Origin: Gnetum montanum
Lineage: Eukaryota > Streptophyta > Gnetopsida > Gnetales > Gnetaceae
DNA length: 64,000 nucleotides
Assembly (NCBI GenBank): GCA_015680685.1
Contig: MNCI01001825.1
Span: 312,195 to 376,194, forward strand
Direction of reading: 5' to 3'
How positions within the stretch are numbered: the first letter of the stretch is position 1; every line of letters starts with the position of its first letter. A model generated the notes under the pieces. The model made no database searches and was not told the origin of the DNA. It saw only the letters and a list, made by a program, of their open reading frames with translations. Position numbers and translations under genes: made by a program. This document shows positions 24,480 to 35,669 of the stretch, piece by piece.

Positions 24480-25780
24480 CATATCCATAACTAACAGGGA
24501 TTGATCCAAGGATATGTCAGCACCACATCTACACTAACCTAGCCATAAAGCCTAGAAGGCAATCACAAAGGGGGCTAAATCCCAAATTGAAGCAAATCAT
24601 TAAGGAGGAAATAGAGCAAATCCTCAACGTAGGGTTTATCTATCCAATCGTAGATAGTGAGTGGGTTAGCCCACTTGTAATTGTACCAAAGAAGGATGGT
24701 AAATGGTAGGTTTGCATTGAATTTAGGCTATTAAACATGGTAACATTTAAGGATCACTTTTCTTTACCATTCATGGATCAAGTATTAGACAGCATATCCA
24801 AGCATTGTTATTATAGTTTCTTAGATGGTTACAATGGCTATAAAAAATCCAAATTGCACTTGAAAACTAGGCCAAGACAACATTCATAAGTCCTTGGGGA
24901 ACTTTTGCATATTGTAAGATGTTATTTGGTCTTTGCAATGCCCCTACAACATTTCAACTCTTGGTCCTTAGTATTTTTCAACAAAAAATCGGTAGTGGTG
25001 TTGAAGTTTTCATGGATGACTTTTCCACCTACGGAGTTACCTTTAAGCAAGCCTTAGACCAACTTGAGCAAGTACTAAAGAGATGTGTTGAGACAAACCT
25101 ATAGCTCAACTAGCAAAAAAGCCATCTCATGGTCCAAGAAGGCATTATGCTAGGGCACCAAATTTCGTAGAAAGGGATTGAGGTAGACCCAGAAAAGATA
25201 AGCGTCATCCAAGGAATAACACGCCAACCAGAGATCGTCAAAGATGTTTGATCATTCCTTGGACACATTGGTTACTACTGGTGCTTTATTAAGAATTTCT
25301 CTAAGATTGCTAAACCATTGGTAGACCTTACCAAGAAAGATGCACCTTTCATATGGACCAAGGAATTTGAAAATGCATTCCAAAAATTAAAAGAGAAACT
25401 CATAGAAACACCAATCCTATGAGCACCTAATTGGTCCAAACCATTCCATATCATGATAGATGCATCTAACTTTTCTTTGGGAGTCATGCTCACGTAAATG
25501 GATGATAAGAAATGTCCATATTATATTAACTATGCGAGAGTCAAAGCATTGTGGGGGCACAATTAAATTACACCACCATGAAAAAAGAATTAATGGTAGT
25601 GGTGTATGCGCTAGTAAAGTTTAGACATTATGTGCTTGGTTATAAAGTATTTTTACATATGGACAACAATGCAATTTGCTTCCTTATGAATAAGTTAACA
25701 GTGAGCCCTCATGTTATACAGTGGCTTGTGATCTTGTAGGAATTCGATATTACTATGGTAGATTGAAAAGGAACCAAGAA
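24480..25780 (+). pseudogene. Reverse transcriptase and RNase H of element B, decayed
   Basis: RT landmarks: KEEIEQILNVGFIYPI (about 24605), PLVIVPKKDGKW (about 24670), FLDGYNGY (about 24820), FGLCNAPTTFQ (24922), VEVFMDDFSTYG (about 25000-25035, the catalytic DD pair retained). The connection has LGHIGYYW-like residues near 25260. RNase H includes IMIDASNFSLGVML near 25450 and QLNYTTMKKELMVVVYALVKFRHYVLG near 25555-25640. Interrupted by stops, for example in KDGKW-stop-VCI. Confidence 0.8.
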
Positions 25781-25781
25781 T

Positions 25782-27260
25782 GTGGTCGCTAACCATCTTT
25801 CTTGCTTAAGATGGGATAACAAAGAGGAAGAGAGCCCACTCTTTTATCAATTTCCAAACGAACTCCTCTTTATTGGAGCAATAAATGAACAAACGCCTAA
25901 AAAAGCAATATGGTATAATGGCATTCTCACATATCTTATCACTCAAGAAATGCCACAAGACCTAGATTTTAGGAAAAAACAACAATTTCTTCATCAAGTC
26001 AAATACTTCATGGAAATTAATGGACATCTTTACAAGGTGTGTGCTGATGGCTTAATTTGTTGCTGTGTCCCCAGCAAAGATTAATTACATGTTCTTCAAG
26101 ATGGTCATGAAGGACCTTGCAGAGGCCACTATGTAGGGAGATACATAACCATAAAAATCCTAATGGCAAGGTACTATTCACCCACAATCTTTAGAGATGC
26201 ACACTAGTTTGTCAAGTCTTGTGAACATTGTCAACATGACGGGGAAATGACCGCTCATATGGAAGGTCCTCAATAGTGGATTCAACCACTAGAACCTTTT
26301 GACATATGGGGCATTGACTTCATGGGTCCCATCACACCCATGTCTAATGAGAAAGAATATATTATAGTAGTAGTTGACTATTGCACAAAATGGGCTAAAG
26401 TGGTAGCTGTTGTAGACTGCACATCATCCACTACCACTAGATTTATACACATATTGTCAATAGGTTTGGGATGCCACATTCTCTAATTTTTGATAATGGA
26501 ACTCATTTCACAGGTGCCACATTTAGAAAATTAATGCAATTCTTGGGCGTAGAACATAAATTAACAACACCTTACCACCCCCAAGCCAATGGTCAAGTAG
26601 AGAACCAACTAGGAGATTACAAAAATATTAACGCAAATCATTAGCAAATATAGAAAGGATTGGATCACAAACCTTAATGATGCTCTTTGGTCTTATCAAT
26701 CAACTTGGAAACTTCCTATTGGATATTCTCCCTATGAGTTAGTGTATGGAAAACTTCCAATACTCCTAATTCAATCTAAGCTTTGTACACTCTCAATGGC
26801 CTATGATCTAAACCTTAACCTAAGTTTAGCACAAAAAGAAAGATTGATCAATCTGAATGTGCTAGACAAAAATTGCTTAGTGGCCTAATCTTTGAATGAG
26901 ATGAACAAAGCATTCAGCAAGTAACACCATGACCTTAGAATTAGGAAAGTAAGGTTTCAACTAGGAAATAAGGTCCTCTACTAGAACCCCACACATGTAC
27001 CTCAAAAGGCAAAATTTCAAACATTGTCGGAGGAATCTTATATAATTTATCAAACCTTTCCCTTTGGGGCCATGATAATTTACAAACCTAACAACCCAAA
27101 TAAAAAGCAATTGGTCAATATTCAAAAAGTCAAACCTTTCCTAGAACCAAGATTGACCAGTGTAAATACCACCTCACTTGATGGACACCTACGTTCTATT
27201 TTTTGGATCTCCTCCTTCCATCTCAGTCATGGGAGAGATGGCCATCCATGCTAACTATTA
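25782..27260 (+). pseudogene. Integrase and pol C-terminus of element B, decayed
   Basis: Open piece 25782-26084 (MVANHLSCLRWDNKEEESP). The zinc-finger His/Cys residues lie near 26200-26240 (CEHCQHD). The core has [13 protein letters not shown] (about 26305), [16 protein letters not shown] (about 26490) and TPYHPQANGQVE (about 26570), the D, D and E of the catalytic triad. It ends in SHGRDGHPC at about 27250, a C-terminus shared with C and E. No chromodomain. Confidence 0.8.
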
Positions 27261-27884
27261 CCATGGCCTCTCAGTTTTTCTACCCTTTTTATTTTTCACA
27301 TTTTTCATTTTATAAATTTTTTATTTTCAAATTTTTCCAATTTTATACCATTTTTACATTTAAATTTTCTTGATTATTTTACACTTTCTTATATTTTTTA
27401 ATTTATTTTTTCTCTGGTCTTACTTTTGATTAAATGTGATATTTTCTCATTCTTGTTAATAAATCTACTTTATTATTGCAAGACACAATGTTGTTGTTGC
27501 TGTTTACTAATGATGGTTTGTGCTTAATGTGTGACTATCGGTGTCTAGTTTCTATTTTTGAATTTTTATGTCTGATGACTTCAACATGGTTTATCTTTCA
27601 TGGGACAAGTAGTAAGTCCACGTCATCCACCCATCCAAAGATCTCTATGGTTTTCCTTGTTCTAGGAATTTGAGGTCCCTTTTTCATTAAAGAAACTTCT
27701 AATCAATTGATGACCTTGGTAGTTCTAGAATTGGGAAGGATCCAAAGGTTTGTAAAGGATGTGACTTGAAGGGAACTCAATACTCTTTGTACTCTTCTTC
27801 TTGCTTGAGTTCTTGAGTGTTTTTTGTGGACTTATTACTATTCTATACCATCTAATGATAGGAAGACAAATAATGGCGTTGCAT

Positions 27885-27943
27885 GGTGTGATTCCCATCA
27901 TTCAAAAAAATTAAAAAAATGATGGGAATTCAAAGCACACCCC
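27885..27943 (+). promoter_or_regulatory. Conserved hairpin I, first copy in element B
   Basis: ATTCCCATCATT (27891-27902) and AATGATGGGAAT (27918-27929) form 12 perfect pairs. Outer GGTGTG and CACACC add six more. The loop is A-rich. The strongest copy of this hairpin in the window. Confidence 0.65.
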
Positions 27944-27968
27944 TTCAACATGAATAAAGTCCTCACAT

Positions 27969-28019
27969 GGTGTGGTTTCCATTTCAAAAAAAAAACAATG
28001 AAAATTCAAAGCACACCCC
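27969..28019 (+). promoter_or_regulatory. Conserved hairpin I, second copy in element B
   Basis: GGTGTGGTTTCCATT and AATGAAAATTCAAAGCACACC pair with few mismatches around an A-rich loop. It sits 26 bases after the first copy. Element F also has two copies in tandem. Confidence 0.5.
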
Positions 28020-28495
28020 TTGGAATAATACAAGGGCTACAAGCACTGATTATGGGACTTCAAAGACATGCACCTATGCCTAAAGGTCCCCTCTAACTAA
28101 GGCCCTCTCTCTCTCACTTCCTACCTCTCTCTCCTTGTGTGGAATGATGGTTGTCTTACAGGGGCACTCTTGTGTCTCAAGTGGATGGATCAATCTTAGA
28201 GTGGCAATGCGAAGTCACTAAAAGTGGATGGTTTTGGTCTGGACTGAAGATGGAACTTCTTGGATCATTTTAATCACAAATCCACAAGGGACTTATTATG
28301 ACCTCACTTTGGAACTCCATTCCACCTTCTCTATCATCCATCCATGCTGCCATCTCTCATCTCACAATCGGGTTCTATGTTATGTTCTATGTCTTAGTCT
28401 GACGTATTGGGATTCTTGAGTGGATTCTTTTGGGTTGGTCCTTAACTTGTCATGATCATTAAATCGACTATGGGGCCCATGGACTCCTTAGTTGA

Positions 28496-28554
28496 GGTTA
28501 TGCAAGGGTGAAAAGGGCCTAAGCCTGCTATGGGGATGACCCACTTGCATAGCT
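28496..28554 (+). promoter_or_regulatory. Conserved hairpin II (element B copy)
   Basis: GTTATGCAAG (28497-28506) pairs with CTTGCATAGC (28544-28553), with one G-U wobble. GCCTGCTATGGGGATGACCCA lies between the arms. Confidence 0.65.
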
Positions 28555-28844
28555 TTAGCTTGATTAGTTAAGGTTCCTTACCTTTGACATCATTACAATC
28601 TTATATTTTGTATTTCCCATTGTGTAAACGCTTACTACTCCTTAATCTTTCATTACATTCATCCATTAAATCAATTTTTCTCCAATTTTTTCCAATTTAT
28701 GAACTTCAACACCCTCTTCTCATGATTTCATACTATTCTTGGTCTTCTAAGCTTTCATTTGATCCCAATTTCATCAAAAAATTTCTTATATTTTGCAAGT
28801 TTGACCAAATCCAATGGAAGTCAATAATGGTCAATAGCTACATC

Positions 28845-28982
28845 ATTGAGGCCTCATCGATGTAGCTGACCCCATTAATGGGGCCCCATCATTGAGGCCT
28901 TATAGACACAGCCAACCCCATTGTTAGGGCCCCATCATTGAGGCCTCATCGATGTAATAAAAAAATACCATATATACCACCA
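28845..28982 (+). promoter_or_regulatory. Internal promoter-like block of element B
   Basis: CATTGAGGCCTCATCGATGTA and GGGGCCCCATCATTGAGGCC are repeated here and resemble U3 of B's own LTR (CTCATTGATG, GATGCCTCATTGATG near 20110). CCATATATACC follows near 28968-28978. The block is about 450 bp upstream of the ORF3 acceptor. Function inferred from position and resemblance. Confidence 0.45.
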
Positions 28983-29431
28983 AACACTTTGAAATTTTTT
29001 ATCATTTTCTCATAACACACATGGGATTTTTGCAATTTTTCTAAGCCCAAAATCTTTCAAAGCCCATAACTTTCAAACTGTTTGTCCACATCACTTTGTT
29101 TTTCAATCTTGCACTTACTGAAGGTAAGGTCTTTATTGTGGGGGCCACAAACCTTAAGGTTTCTGATGCTATTTTTTAAAAAAATTTCTAACTACCCTAA
29201 GGGTTAGTAACTTTAATCATACATAAATATCAACATTTTTCAAGTTAACCCTTCCAACAACCTTCGAGATAATTTATCAATGATAAGACGTAAATAGAAA
29301 TAACAATTAAGTTAATTAAATCAGCCATAAGCATAGCTTAGCCAAGTGTAACTACCCTCAAGAGTTAAGGTGTCCCAACTATTTTAAGGTTACACAATGA
29401 TTGCTAATCCATGGTTTTATTATGATTATAG

Positions 29432-29661
29432 ATGGCACCCCAAAAAAAGTGCTCGCAAGAAGGAGAACCCTCGCAACCATGGGAGAAATGACCTAGAGCT
29501 AGAAGGGGCCAACAGGAACAAGGCCAAGAACAACAAGAGGTGATCCACGTAATGGGACCTCTTCGAGAGGAAGCCAAAGTGGAATTTGTTCGACAGATTC
29601 CAGAAGAAGAAGTGCCTACTGAATAATCTCAACAAGGAGATGCACCTAGACCTATGCCTAG
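29432..29661 (+). pseudogene. ORF3 start of element B, interrupted by element D
   Basis: ATGATTATAG acceptor followed by ATGGCACCCC at 29432. Residues MAPQKKCSQEGEPSQPWEK and later EFVRQIPEEEVPTE match element F (VEFVHQIPKEETPSE near 61840). The frame has two stops. It is cut at CCTAG 29657-29661; the continuation PRLEITLT is at 35283-35311. Confidence 0.65.
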
Positions 29662-30382
29662 TGATGAAGTGTCATTAGTTGATGCGTCGACGGGGTCGCA
29701 TATACGTGGTCACGTCGATGGGGCCCTGTTTACGTAGCCATCTATCCCAGGCTATAAATAAGAGGGCCCTCCACCTCATTTAGAATCCTTTTGTCATTTG
29801 TAGCTAGACTCTTTCAGTTTGTTTCCATAGGAGTTAGAATATTTTCCCAGTGCATGCCCGCAGTGTGATGTTTGTAATTGTACGAAACCTTTATTCAAGT
29901 GTGACGTACTTGGACACGCACATGATTGGCAATAAAGATCGAGATTACTTCATCATTGCAACATTCACTTAGTTTAATTGTTTAATTTAATTGTTAATTT
30001 TTTTTATTTATTACTTTCTTAGTTAATATTTATTGCTTTTTTAGTTAATATTTATTTATCATCATTTACTATTTCTGTTGTTAAATGCAGAATGAGTACG
30101 ACTTAATCACGAGCATTTAAGTGTGACTACTTGGTAACCCAGCAACGTACCTAGGATCTACGCTTGGTAATCCCAGTAGTAGTTGTGCACGAGGTCCAAG
30201 ATGTGTACGGATGATTAAGGAACAGATACTCATTGCACTTAAGCTAGCTTAAACTTCATTTCCTATTGCTCATTAGTTTAATTAATATTATCTTCCATTG
30301 TCTCTAGGAGTAGCATTAATTTAGGATCACATCATACGCCTCACTCTAGACTAAACCATATGTGACAAAGAAAATACTAGTC
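29662..30382 (+). repeat. 5' LTR of element D (3' end hidden by gap)
   Basis: Begins TGATGAAGTGTCATTAG. U3 has GTCGACGGGG and CGCATATACG repeats; TATA box CTATAAATAAG at about 29753; AATAAAGATCG near 29932. The end of the LTR, the primer site and the gag start fall in the N run 30383-30657. Confidence 0.85.
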
Positions 30383-30657
30383 NNNNNNNNNNNNNNNNNN
30401 NNNNNNNNNNNNNNNNNNNNNNNNNNNNNNNNNNNNNNNNNNNNNNNNNNNNNNNNNNNNNNNNNNNNNNNNNNNNNNNNNNNNNNNNNNNNNNNNNNNN
30501 NNNNNNNNNNNNNNNNNNNNNNNNNNNNNNNNNNNNNNNNNNNNNNNNNNNNNNNNNNNNNNNNNNNNNNNNNNNNNNNNNNNNNNNNNNNNNNNNNNNN
30601 NNNNNNNNNNNNNNNNNNNNNNNNNNNNNNNNNNNNNNNNNNNNNNNNNNNNNNNNN
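30383..30657. other. Assembly gap (275 N)
   Basis: A run of N hides the end of the 5' LTR, primer site and gag N-terminus of element D. By comparison with the 3' LTR and element 2, more sequence than 275 bases is likely missing. Confidence 0.95.
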
Positions 30658-32417
30658 GCATCGTAAGGAAATTTGTCTACCCATTCTTGATTTTAAAAAC
30701 TTTCCCAAGTTTTCAGGAGGTTATGATTTAGATCCGCAACAACATTTACAACCCTTCTACGATGTCTGTACATGGAAAAATATTGATAATGGATGGCAAA
30801 AACTTAAGCTCTTTCCTCTGATACTCATTGTCCTAGCAAAAGTATGGTATAGGTCATTAAAACCAAACTCAATTCGACGTTGGCCAACAATGGTAGAACT
30901 TTTCAATGAAAGATATCAAACCTATGCAAGAGTGTCAACCTTGAGGAGACAAATCCAAGAATGGAAACAAGCACAACATGAACCCTTGGACATGGCCTTA
31001 GAAAGATATTATGCACTGTTAAACAACTGCCTAGGCCATGGGTTCTCTGAGGAGAGGCTAATGTACCATATCATAGATGGGCTTCGTAATGAAACAAGGG
31101 AAACACTAGGGATGTATGCCCGAGGTCAACTATATGAGCTACAACCCCATCAGTTCCAAGAGCTTATCAAGTGGATAGCAAAAGAAGAAGAAGAAATATC
31201 CAAATGGGAGAATGTTGAAAGTTCTCAACAGGACCAAAATCTTAACTTAACAAGGGTCCATGATCATGAAGAGGAGCAATCAACTCACTTCAAGGAGGTG
31301 GAATCATCTTTGCCAATCCTACAATCACAAGATGAAATTGAGGCAAAGATCAATAAGATGATGGACTAGGTACATGAAAGATGTGGATAATATGCCAACA
31401 TTATTAGAGGAAAAACTATGCCAAATCGAGAAACAGGATAGGACACCACGCGAAAATCGAAAAAAAGGGTAGAAGAGAATAGGGATGAGAACTCAACTGC
31501 CAATCATACGTATCAATGTAACATCTATCTATACGATCATCCCAAAGGCCAATGTTCAATTTTGTCACATTTACATGAGCATTGGGGAGGCATGTTACAT
31601 CTAGAGTTCATACAAAAATATTGTGTCCAACAACAGTGGCAAAAACCTCAGTCGTGGGGGAGGCCACCGCCAACTGGACCATACCCTTCGTATCTCCCAG
31701 CACCAAATTCTTATTATGTTCAACACCCTATTTCTCCAACAAGATCAGCATCCTCTACCTCACCTCATTTTTATCATTCTTCCAAGTACTATCCACCCAT
31801 GTCCTCTCCAACAAGATCACCATCTCATGTGCCTTACACTTCTTCTAAACCTCAACATTCTCATACTTCACCCCCCTTCTACATCACCGCCAGCTATGCC
31901 AGAAGATTTTGCACCACAGCACCAACCTACAAATGGTACTTGTGCTGCTACTAGCAATAGTAGTGGAGGTCCTTCACAACATCAAAGGCGTCCCTTCTTT
32001 ATACATGATCGTCGAAAGGGACACCACAGTTCAGAAACCACTGCATCCACCAACTCAACACAAATCCAGCACTGTGGTGCATCTTCCTCTTCGAACCCAA
32101 TGCCTCATGTTACTCTATCTGGGCCACCACTCGATACTCCAACAACCATGGGGCCCAATGAATATTGCCACATGGGGAGACATGTTGATCCTTGCATACC
32201 ATCTTACGATCACAAGTACCATAGTGGGTCAACTCCTTATAAATTAACCACATCTTATAACTTGCCCCACTATGTCAACTCTAATCAAGTGTGTGAACCC
32301 CAATGGGGTAAGTATGATCAGGCCCCAATATTTTCAACATGCAAGGATGCCAACCTTCCATTTATTAATTCTAGCCATGCTCAACCGTTTAGCTATGGGG
32401 AATATCCTCCATTCTAA
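30658..32417 (+). pseudogene. gag of element D, best-preserved gag domain in the window
   Basis: An uninterrupted frame from the gap to 31366 holds the gag domain: KLKLFPLILIVLAKVWYRS, LFNERYQTYARVSTLRRQIQEWKQ, MALERYYALLNNC, RLMYHIIDGLRNETRETLGM, then a charged, probably helical end. After a stop, 31500-31620 gives YDHPKGQCSILSHLHEHW and PQSWGRPP. A Pro/Ser/Gln-rich part continues in a second frame to a stop at 32417 (ending YGEYPPF). One frameshift lies near 31850. No zinc knuckle (CCHC) is evident. Confidence 0.75.
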
Positions 32418-33772
32418 CAACACAGAATTAATAAATATTTTCCTATTTCTTTAATTTTTCAACTTTTTGTTTTCCAATTTTTTACCTTTTAATTTATTGT
32501 TTTATCTTTTTGTCTTTTTATCTTTTTAAGAGTAATCTCATCTACGAATAAAACACTCATGTGACTCATTGGTTGAGGTGTTGTTTTCTGCTATCAAGTC
32601 TCTAGTGATCAACTATTTGGATAGTGAGCCCATTACACCCACTCATCCATTCTACAAAAAAGAGGTTCTGTTCGAGGGTACAATGATATTCTTGACATTC
32701 TTGAAACTTAAAATTAATTTTGTGTTCATTGTGCCCAGAATGAAGAAGGATGGACCAAGAGTGAATGATTAGGATGAGACATCAAGGGGACTTGCAGATT
32801 CTCTTTGGTGACGTCTGTGAGAGTTATCATGCAACGTGGTTGTACTAAGATCCTTGTAGATCTAATGAAAAATTGGAGTAAGAGTAATCAAAAGGGCACT
32901 CAAAAATCCAATGCTGTTCTAGGGGATCCCACTGGAAAGAAATGCACCCATGCCTGATGGTTGGCAACTTCTCTGGATTCAGTATTCAAAAAGAAAAAAA
33001 AAATAAGAAGAAAGATAAAAAGAAAAGAACAAGAAAAGTACCACAAAACAAAAAATCACTCCTCCCTTGAACAAAACGCCAAGTGATCGTATGCCTTGTT
33101 GTTATGGTACTCTCATAGTTACTCATCATGGGATGAAACAATGTGATGTCACTTATTAGAGGAATGGACTTGGTCCTGATCTTGGAATGATGGGGTAATG
33201 ACACCTTAATCATGCTTTACACGCAGGATTCTTTGTGCCCTAAGTCAGTTACCTCACGTCCCAATCTCTACAATCCCTTCTCCGATTCATTCCATCTCGT
33301 TGTTCATGTATTTGTAACTCGTATCTTGTATAGCATTGAATTCATATCTCATCATGGTGGTATTAACATGTCTGTGTTTTGTTGCATCGGTATAAATTAC
33401 ATTTAACCCTTCTAATGCCTATGGACATCTTAAGGTGTGGTTACGCAAGGGCATATAGGTTGGAACCTGCTTTGGGGAGGACCCACTTGCGTGACTTTTG
33501 TAGTTTGTACTTTTTGCACACCACCACATTATCTTATACCCTCCAAGTATTTGATTGCCAAATATATTCTTTCCTTTGTCATTATTTTATCAAACGTTCC
33601 TCAAAACCAGGTCCAACATTAAACTTTTAGTGCAACTTCCTTGAAAAATTTCTAACTCTAAAATCACACTAAGTAAAGAATTCATCATTTATTAAAGGCA
33701 ATGAGTAAGGTATGACATCATTGAAATTTTTTCAAATAGCCTTACTAACAATTGATCTTTGTGTGATTATAG
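32418..33772 (+). other. Non-coding tail of element D
   Basis: T-rich tract (32430-32530), blocks shared with the tail of element 1, an A-rich stretch near 32985-33055, hairpin II (33439-33495) and a branch-site-like CTTACTAAC (about 33740) before the acceptor at 33771-33772. No gene supported. Confidence 0.55.
33439..33495 (+). promoter_or_regulatory. Conserved hairpin II (element D copy)
   Basis: GTTACGCAAG (33440-33449) pairs with CTTGCGTGAC (33486-33495), with one wobble. CCTGCTTTGGGGAGGACCCA lies between. Confidence 0.65.
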
Positions 33773-34215
33773 ATGGCCCTAAAAGGAGACAACAAGAAGG
33801 ACCTTCTCAAGGTGCAATAGAATGACCTATGGGAGGCAGAAGCCAAGGACCTCATGCAGAACATGCAGAGAAGAAGGCAATCATTCAACATCCATCATGA
33901 AACTCCTATTACTACATTATCTATCCAAGAAAAGGGAGGAGAGGTCAAGGCCCGAGCCTATGAATAGGAATGATGGCTATTTTCTGCATGGCATGTCAAG
34001 CCAATCAAGTGTTCCTGTAGCTATCTTGTCTATGAAAAGTGCCAACTCCATCAAACATTGGAACATCAGCATGGATGGCTCATAATCCTCAAATAGAAGA
34101 AGAGAAACGTCATGTTCTTCTTCAATGGTATCTATCTCAGAAGCCTAATGCACAAGACAAAGGAAAGGCACCCATGGAGGAGCCACCACTACTGGGAGCC
34201 CCATGAGTTCCACAA
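33773..34215 (+). pseudogene. ORF3 remnant of element D (short form)
   Basis: TGTGATTATAG is followed by ATGGCCCTAAAAGG at 33773. Broken frames follow and end near GAGGAGCCACCACTACTGG, shared with element 1. The coiled-coil middle of the full ORF3 is absent. Confidence 0.5.
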
Positions 34216-34374
34216 GCTTTGTCTTTTGTGTCTGTGTCCAAATTTTGTTTAATTCTCCACTGGTATGAATATATTTCTAGTTAGTCAATAATCCCATACC
34301 TATCCACTATGTATTCAATTGATCTTGTTCCTCACTTTGACTCGAGAACGAGTTTTTACTCAGTCGTGGGGGTA

Positions 34375-35282
34375 TGATGAAGTGTCATTAAGTCGATGCG
34401 TCGATGGGGTCACGTATACGCAGCCGTGTTGACGGGGCCCCATTTACGCAACCACCTATCCCAAGCTATAAATAAGAGGGTCCTCCACCTCATTTAGAAT
34501 CCTTTTTTCATTTGTAGCTAGACTCTTTTAGTTTGTTTCCATAGGAGTTAGAATATTTTCCTAGTGCATGCCTGCAGTGTGATGTTTGTAATTGTACAGA
34601 ACCTTTATTTGAGTGTGACGTACTTGGACACGCGCATGATCAGCAATAAAGATCGAGATTACTTCATCATTGTAGCATTCACTTAGTTTAATTGTTTAAT
34701 TTAATTGTTAATTTTTTTTGTTATTTATTGCTTTCTTAGTTAATATTTATTGCATTTTTGGTTAATATTTATTTATCATCATTTACTATTCCTGTTGTTA
34801 AATNAGTTAATATTTATTTATCATCATTTACTATTCCTGTTGTTAAATGCAGAATGAGTACAACTTAATCACGAGCATTTAAGTATGACTACTTGGTAAC
34901 CTAGTAGCGTACCTAGGATATACGCTTGGGAATCCCAGTAGTAGTCGTGCACGAGGTCTAAGATGTGTACAGATGATTAAGGAACAGATACTCATCGCAC
35001 TTAGGCTAGCTTAGAATTCATTTCCTATTGCTCATTAGTTTAATTAATATTATCTTCCATTGTCTCTAGGAGTAGCATTAATTTAGGATCACATCATACG
35101 CCTCACTCTAGACTAAACCATACGTGACAAAGTAAATACTAGTCCAGGTGGGAAGACAACGAACTACAATCACCGTGTAACTATCTAGATACTACAACTA
35201 GCTTGTCCACGGAGTTCGACCGGATCGTGCATGAATGCTCGTATTCGTATGGTTGGGCGTAGGGGTACCTCGCCGCTCATCA
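34375..35282 (+). repeat. 3' LTR of element D
   Basis: Preceded by CAGTCGTGGGGGTA (34361-34374). Begins TGATGAAGTGTCATTAAG and ends GCTCATCA, followed by CCTAG. A 43-bp duplication around the single N at 34804 is probably artificial. Confidence 0.9.
34761..34848. other. 43-bp direct duplication flanking a single N (assembly join)
   Basis: N at 34804 separates two identical copies in the 3' LTR of element D. The corresponding place in the 5' LTR (about 30045-30090) has one copy, so the second is not part of the element. Confidence 0.85.
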
Positions 35283-35311
35283 CCTAGGCTTGAGATCACT
35301 CTGACTTAAGC
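35283..35311 (+). pseudogene. ORF3 of element B, continuation after element D
   Basis: CCTAGGCTTGAGATCACTCTGAC encodes PRLEITLT, matching PRLEVTLTQA of element F near 61770. It shows D split a single ORF. The match ends about 35311, where gag-tail sequence of element C begins abruptly. Confidence 0.55.
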
Positions 35312-35669
35312 CCACCACCCTTTTGATTATCATCAAACTCCTTCTCCACATGCAAGAAGGGATACCACATTTTACCCTTATCCTCCTCATGTTCTTGCAC
35401 ATCTTCCTCCTCCCTCAACATAGCTACCACATACTCCATCTATGCAGGGTGAACTCCTAGCTCAACCATAACAATGTAATGCCACTAGGGTAGTTAATCT
35501 ACAACTAGTTCATCAACTAAGTGGTTCGAATACTCAATCAAAGAAAAGACCTTTCTTTCAACCCCATAGTCCACCTAAGCCCTCAAATAGACCTTCGATT
35601 AACAATCTTGTTCCTCCGTCTTCTTCTATATCAACTTCTTTCAAGTCCCCTTCAAACCAAACATCACCT

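Larger units (their letters stand above)
27261..29431 (+). other. Non-coding tail of element B with hairpins and internal promoter-like block
   Basis: Contains in order a T-rich tract (27270-27440), hairpin I twice (27885-27943 and 27969-28019), hairpin II (28496-28554), U3-like repeats with a TATA-like sequence (28845-28982) and a polypyrimidine stretch leading to the acceptor at 29430-29431. No gene is supported. Confidence 0.6.
20000..29661 (+). mobile_element. Element B: autonomous-type Ty3/gypsy element (5' LTR to ORF3 start), decayed
   Basis: The only copy here with 5' LTR, primer site, gag, protease, RT, RNase H, integrase, tail and ORF3 start in order. The RT reads GLCNAPTTFQ and EVFMDDFSTYG, close to the Athila/Tat lineage. 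No chromodomain follows the integrase. ORF3 is interrupted at 29661 by element D; a short continuation is at 35283-35311. No 3' LTR of B is identifiable. Stops throughout show it is inactive. Confidence 0.8.
29662..35282 (+). mobile_element. Element D: pol-less, gag-containing LTR retrotransposon with target duplication
   Basis: LTRs at 29662-(gap) and 34375-35282 are flanked by perfect CCTAG duplications (29657-29661 and 35283-35287). Contents: gag, a tail with hairpin II but no hairpin I seen, short ORF3 remnant, polypurine tract. No pol. The two LTRs are very similar by eye, so D is probably the youngest complete insertion here. It sits inside ORF3 of element B. Confidence 0.85.

Noticed and set aside
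27885-28019. Hairpin I as a MITE insertion
   Set aside because: Same relative place in several elements, no target duplication seen, and paired changes in the arms suit an inherited structure better; not fully excluded.
30346-30708. Frames made mostly of X
   Set aside because: They run through the N gap.
31623-31850. First part of a 264-codon frame in element D
   Set aside because: Only its later part (from about 31850) follows the gag frame; the earlier part is a shadow of the PQSWGRPP frame.
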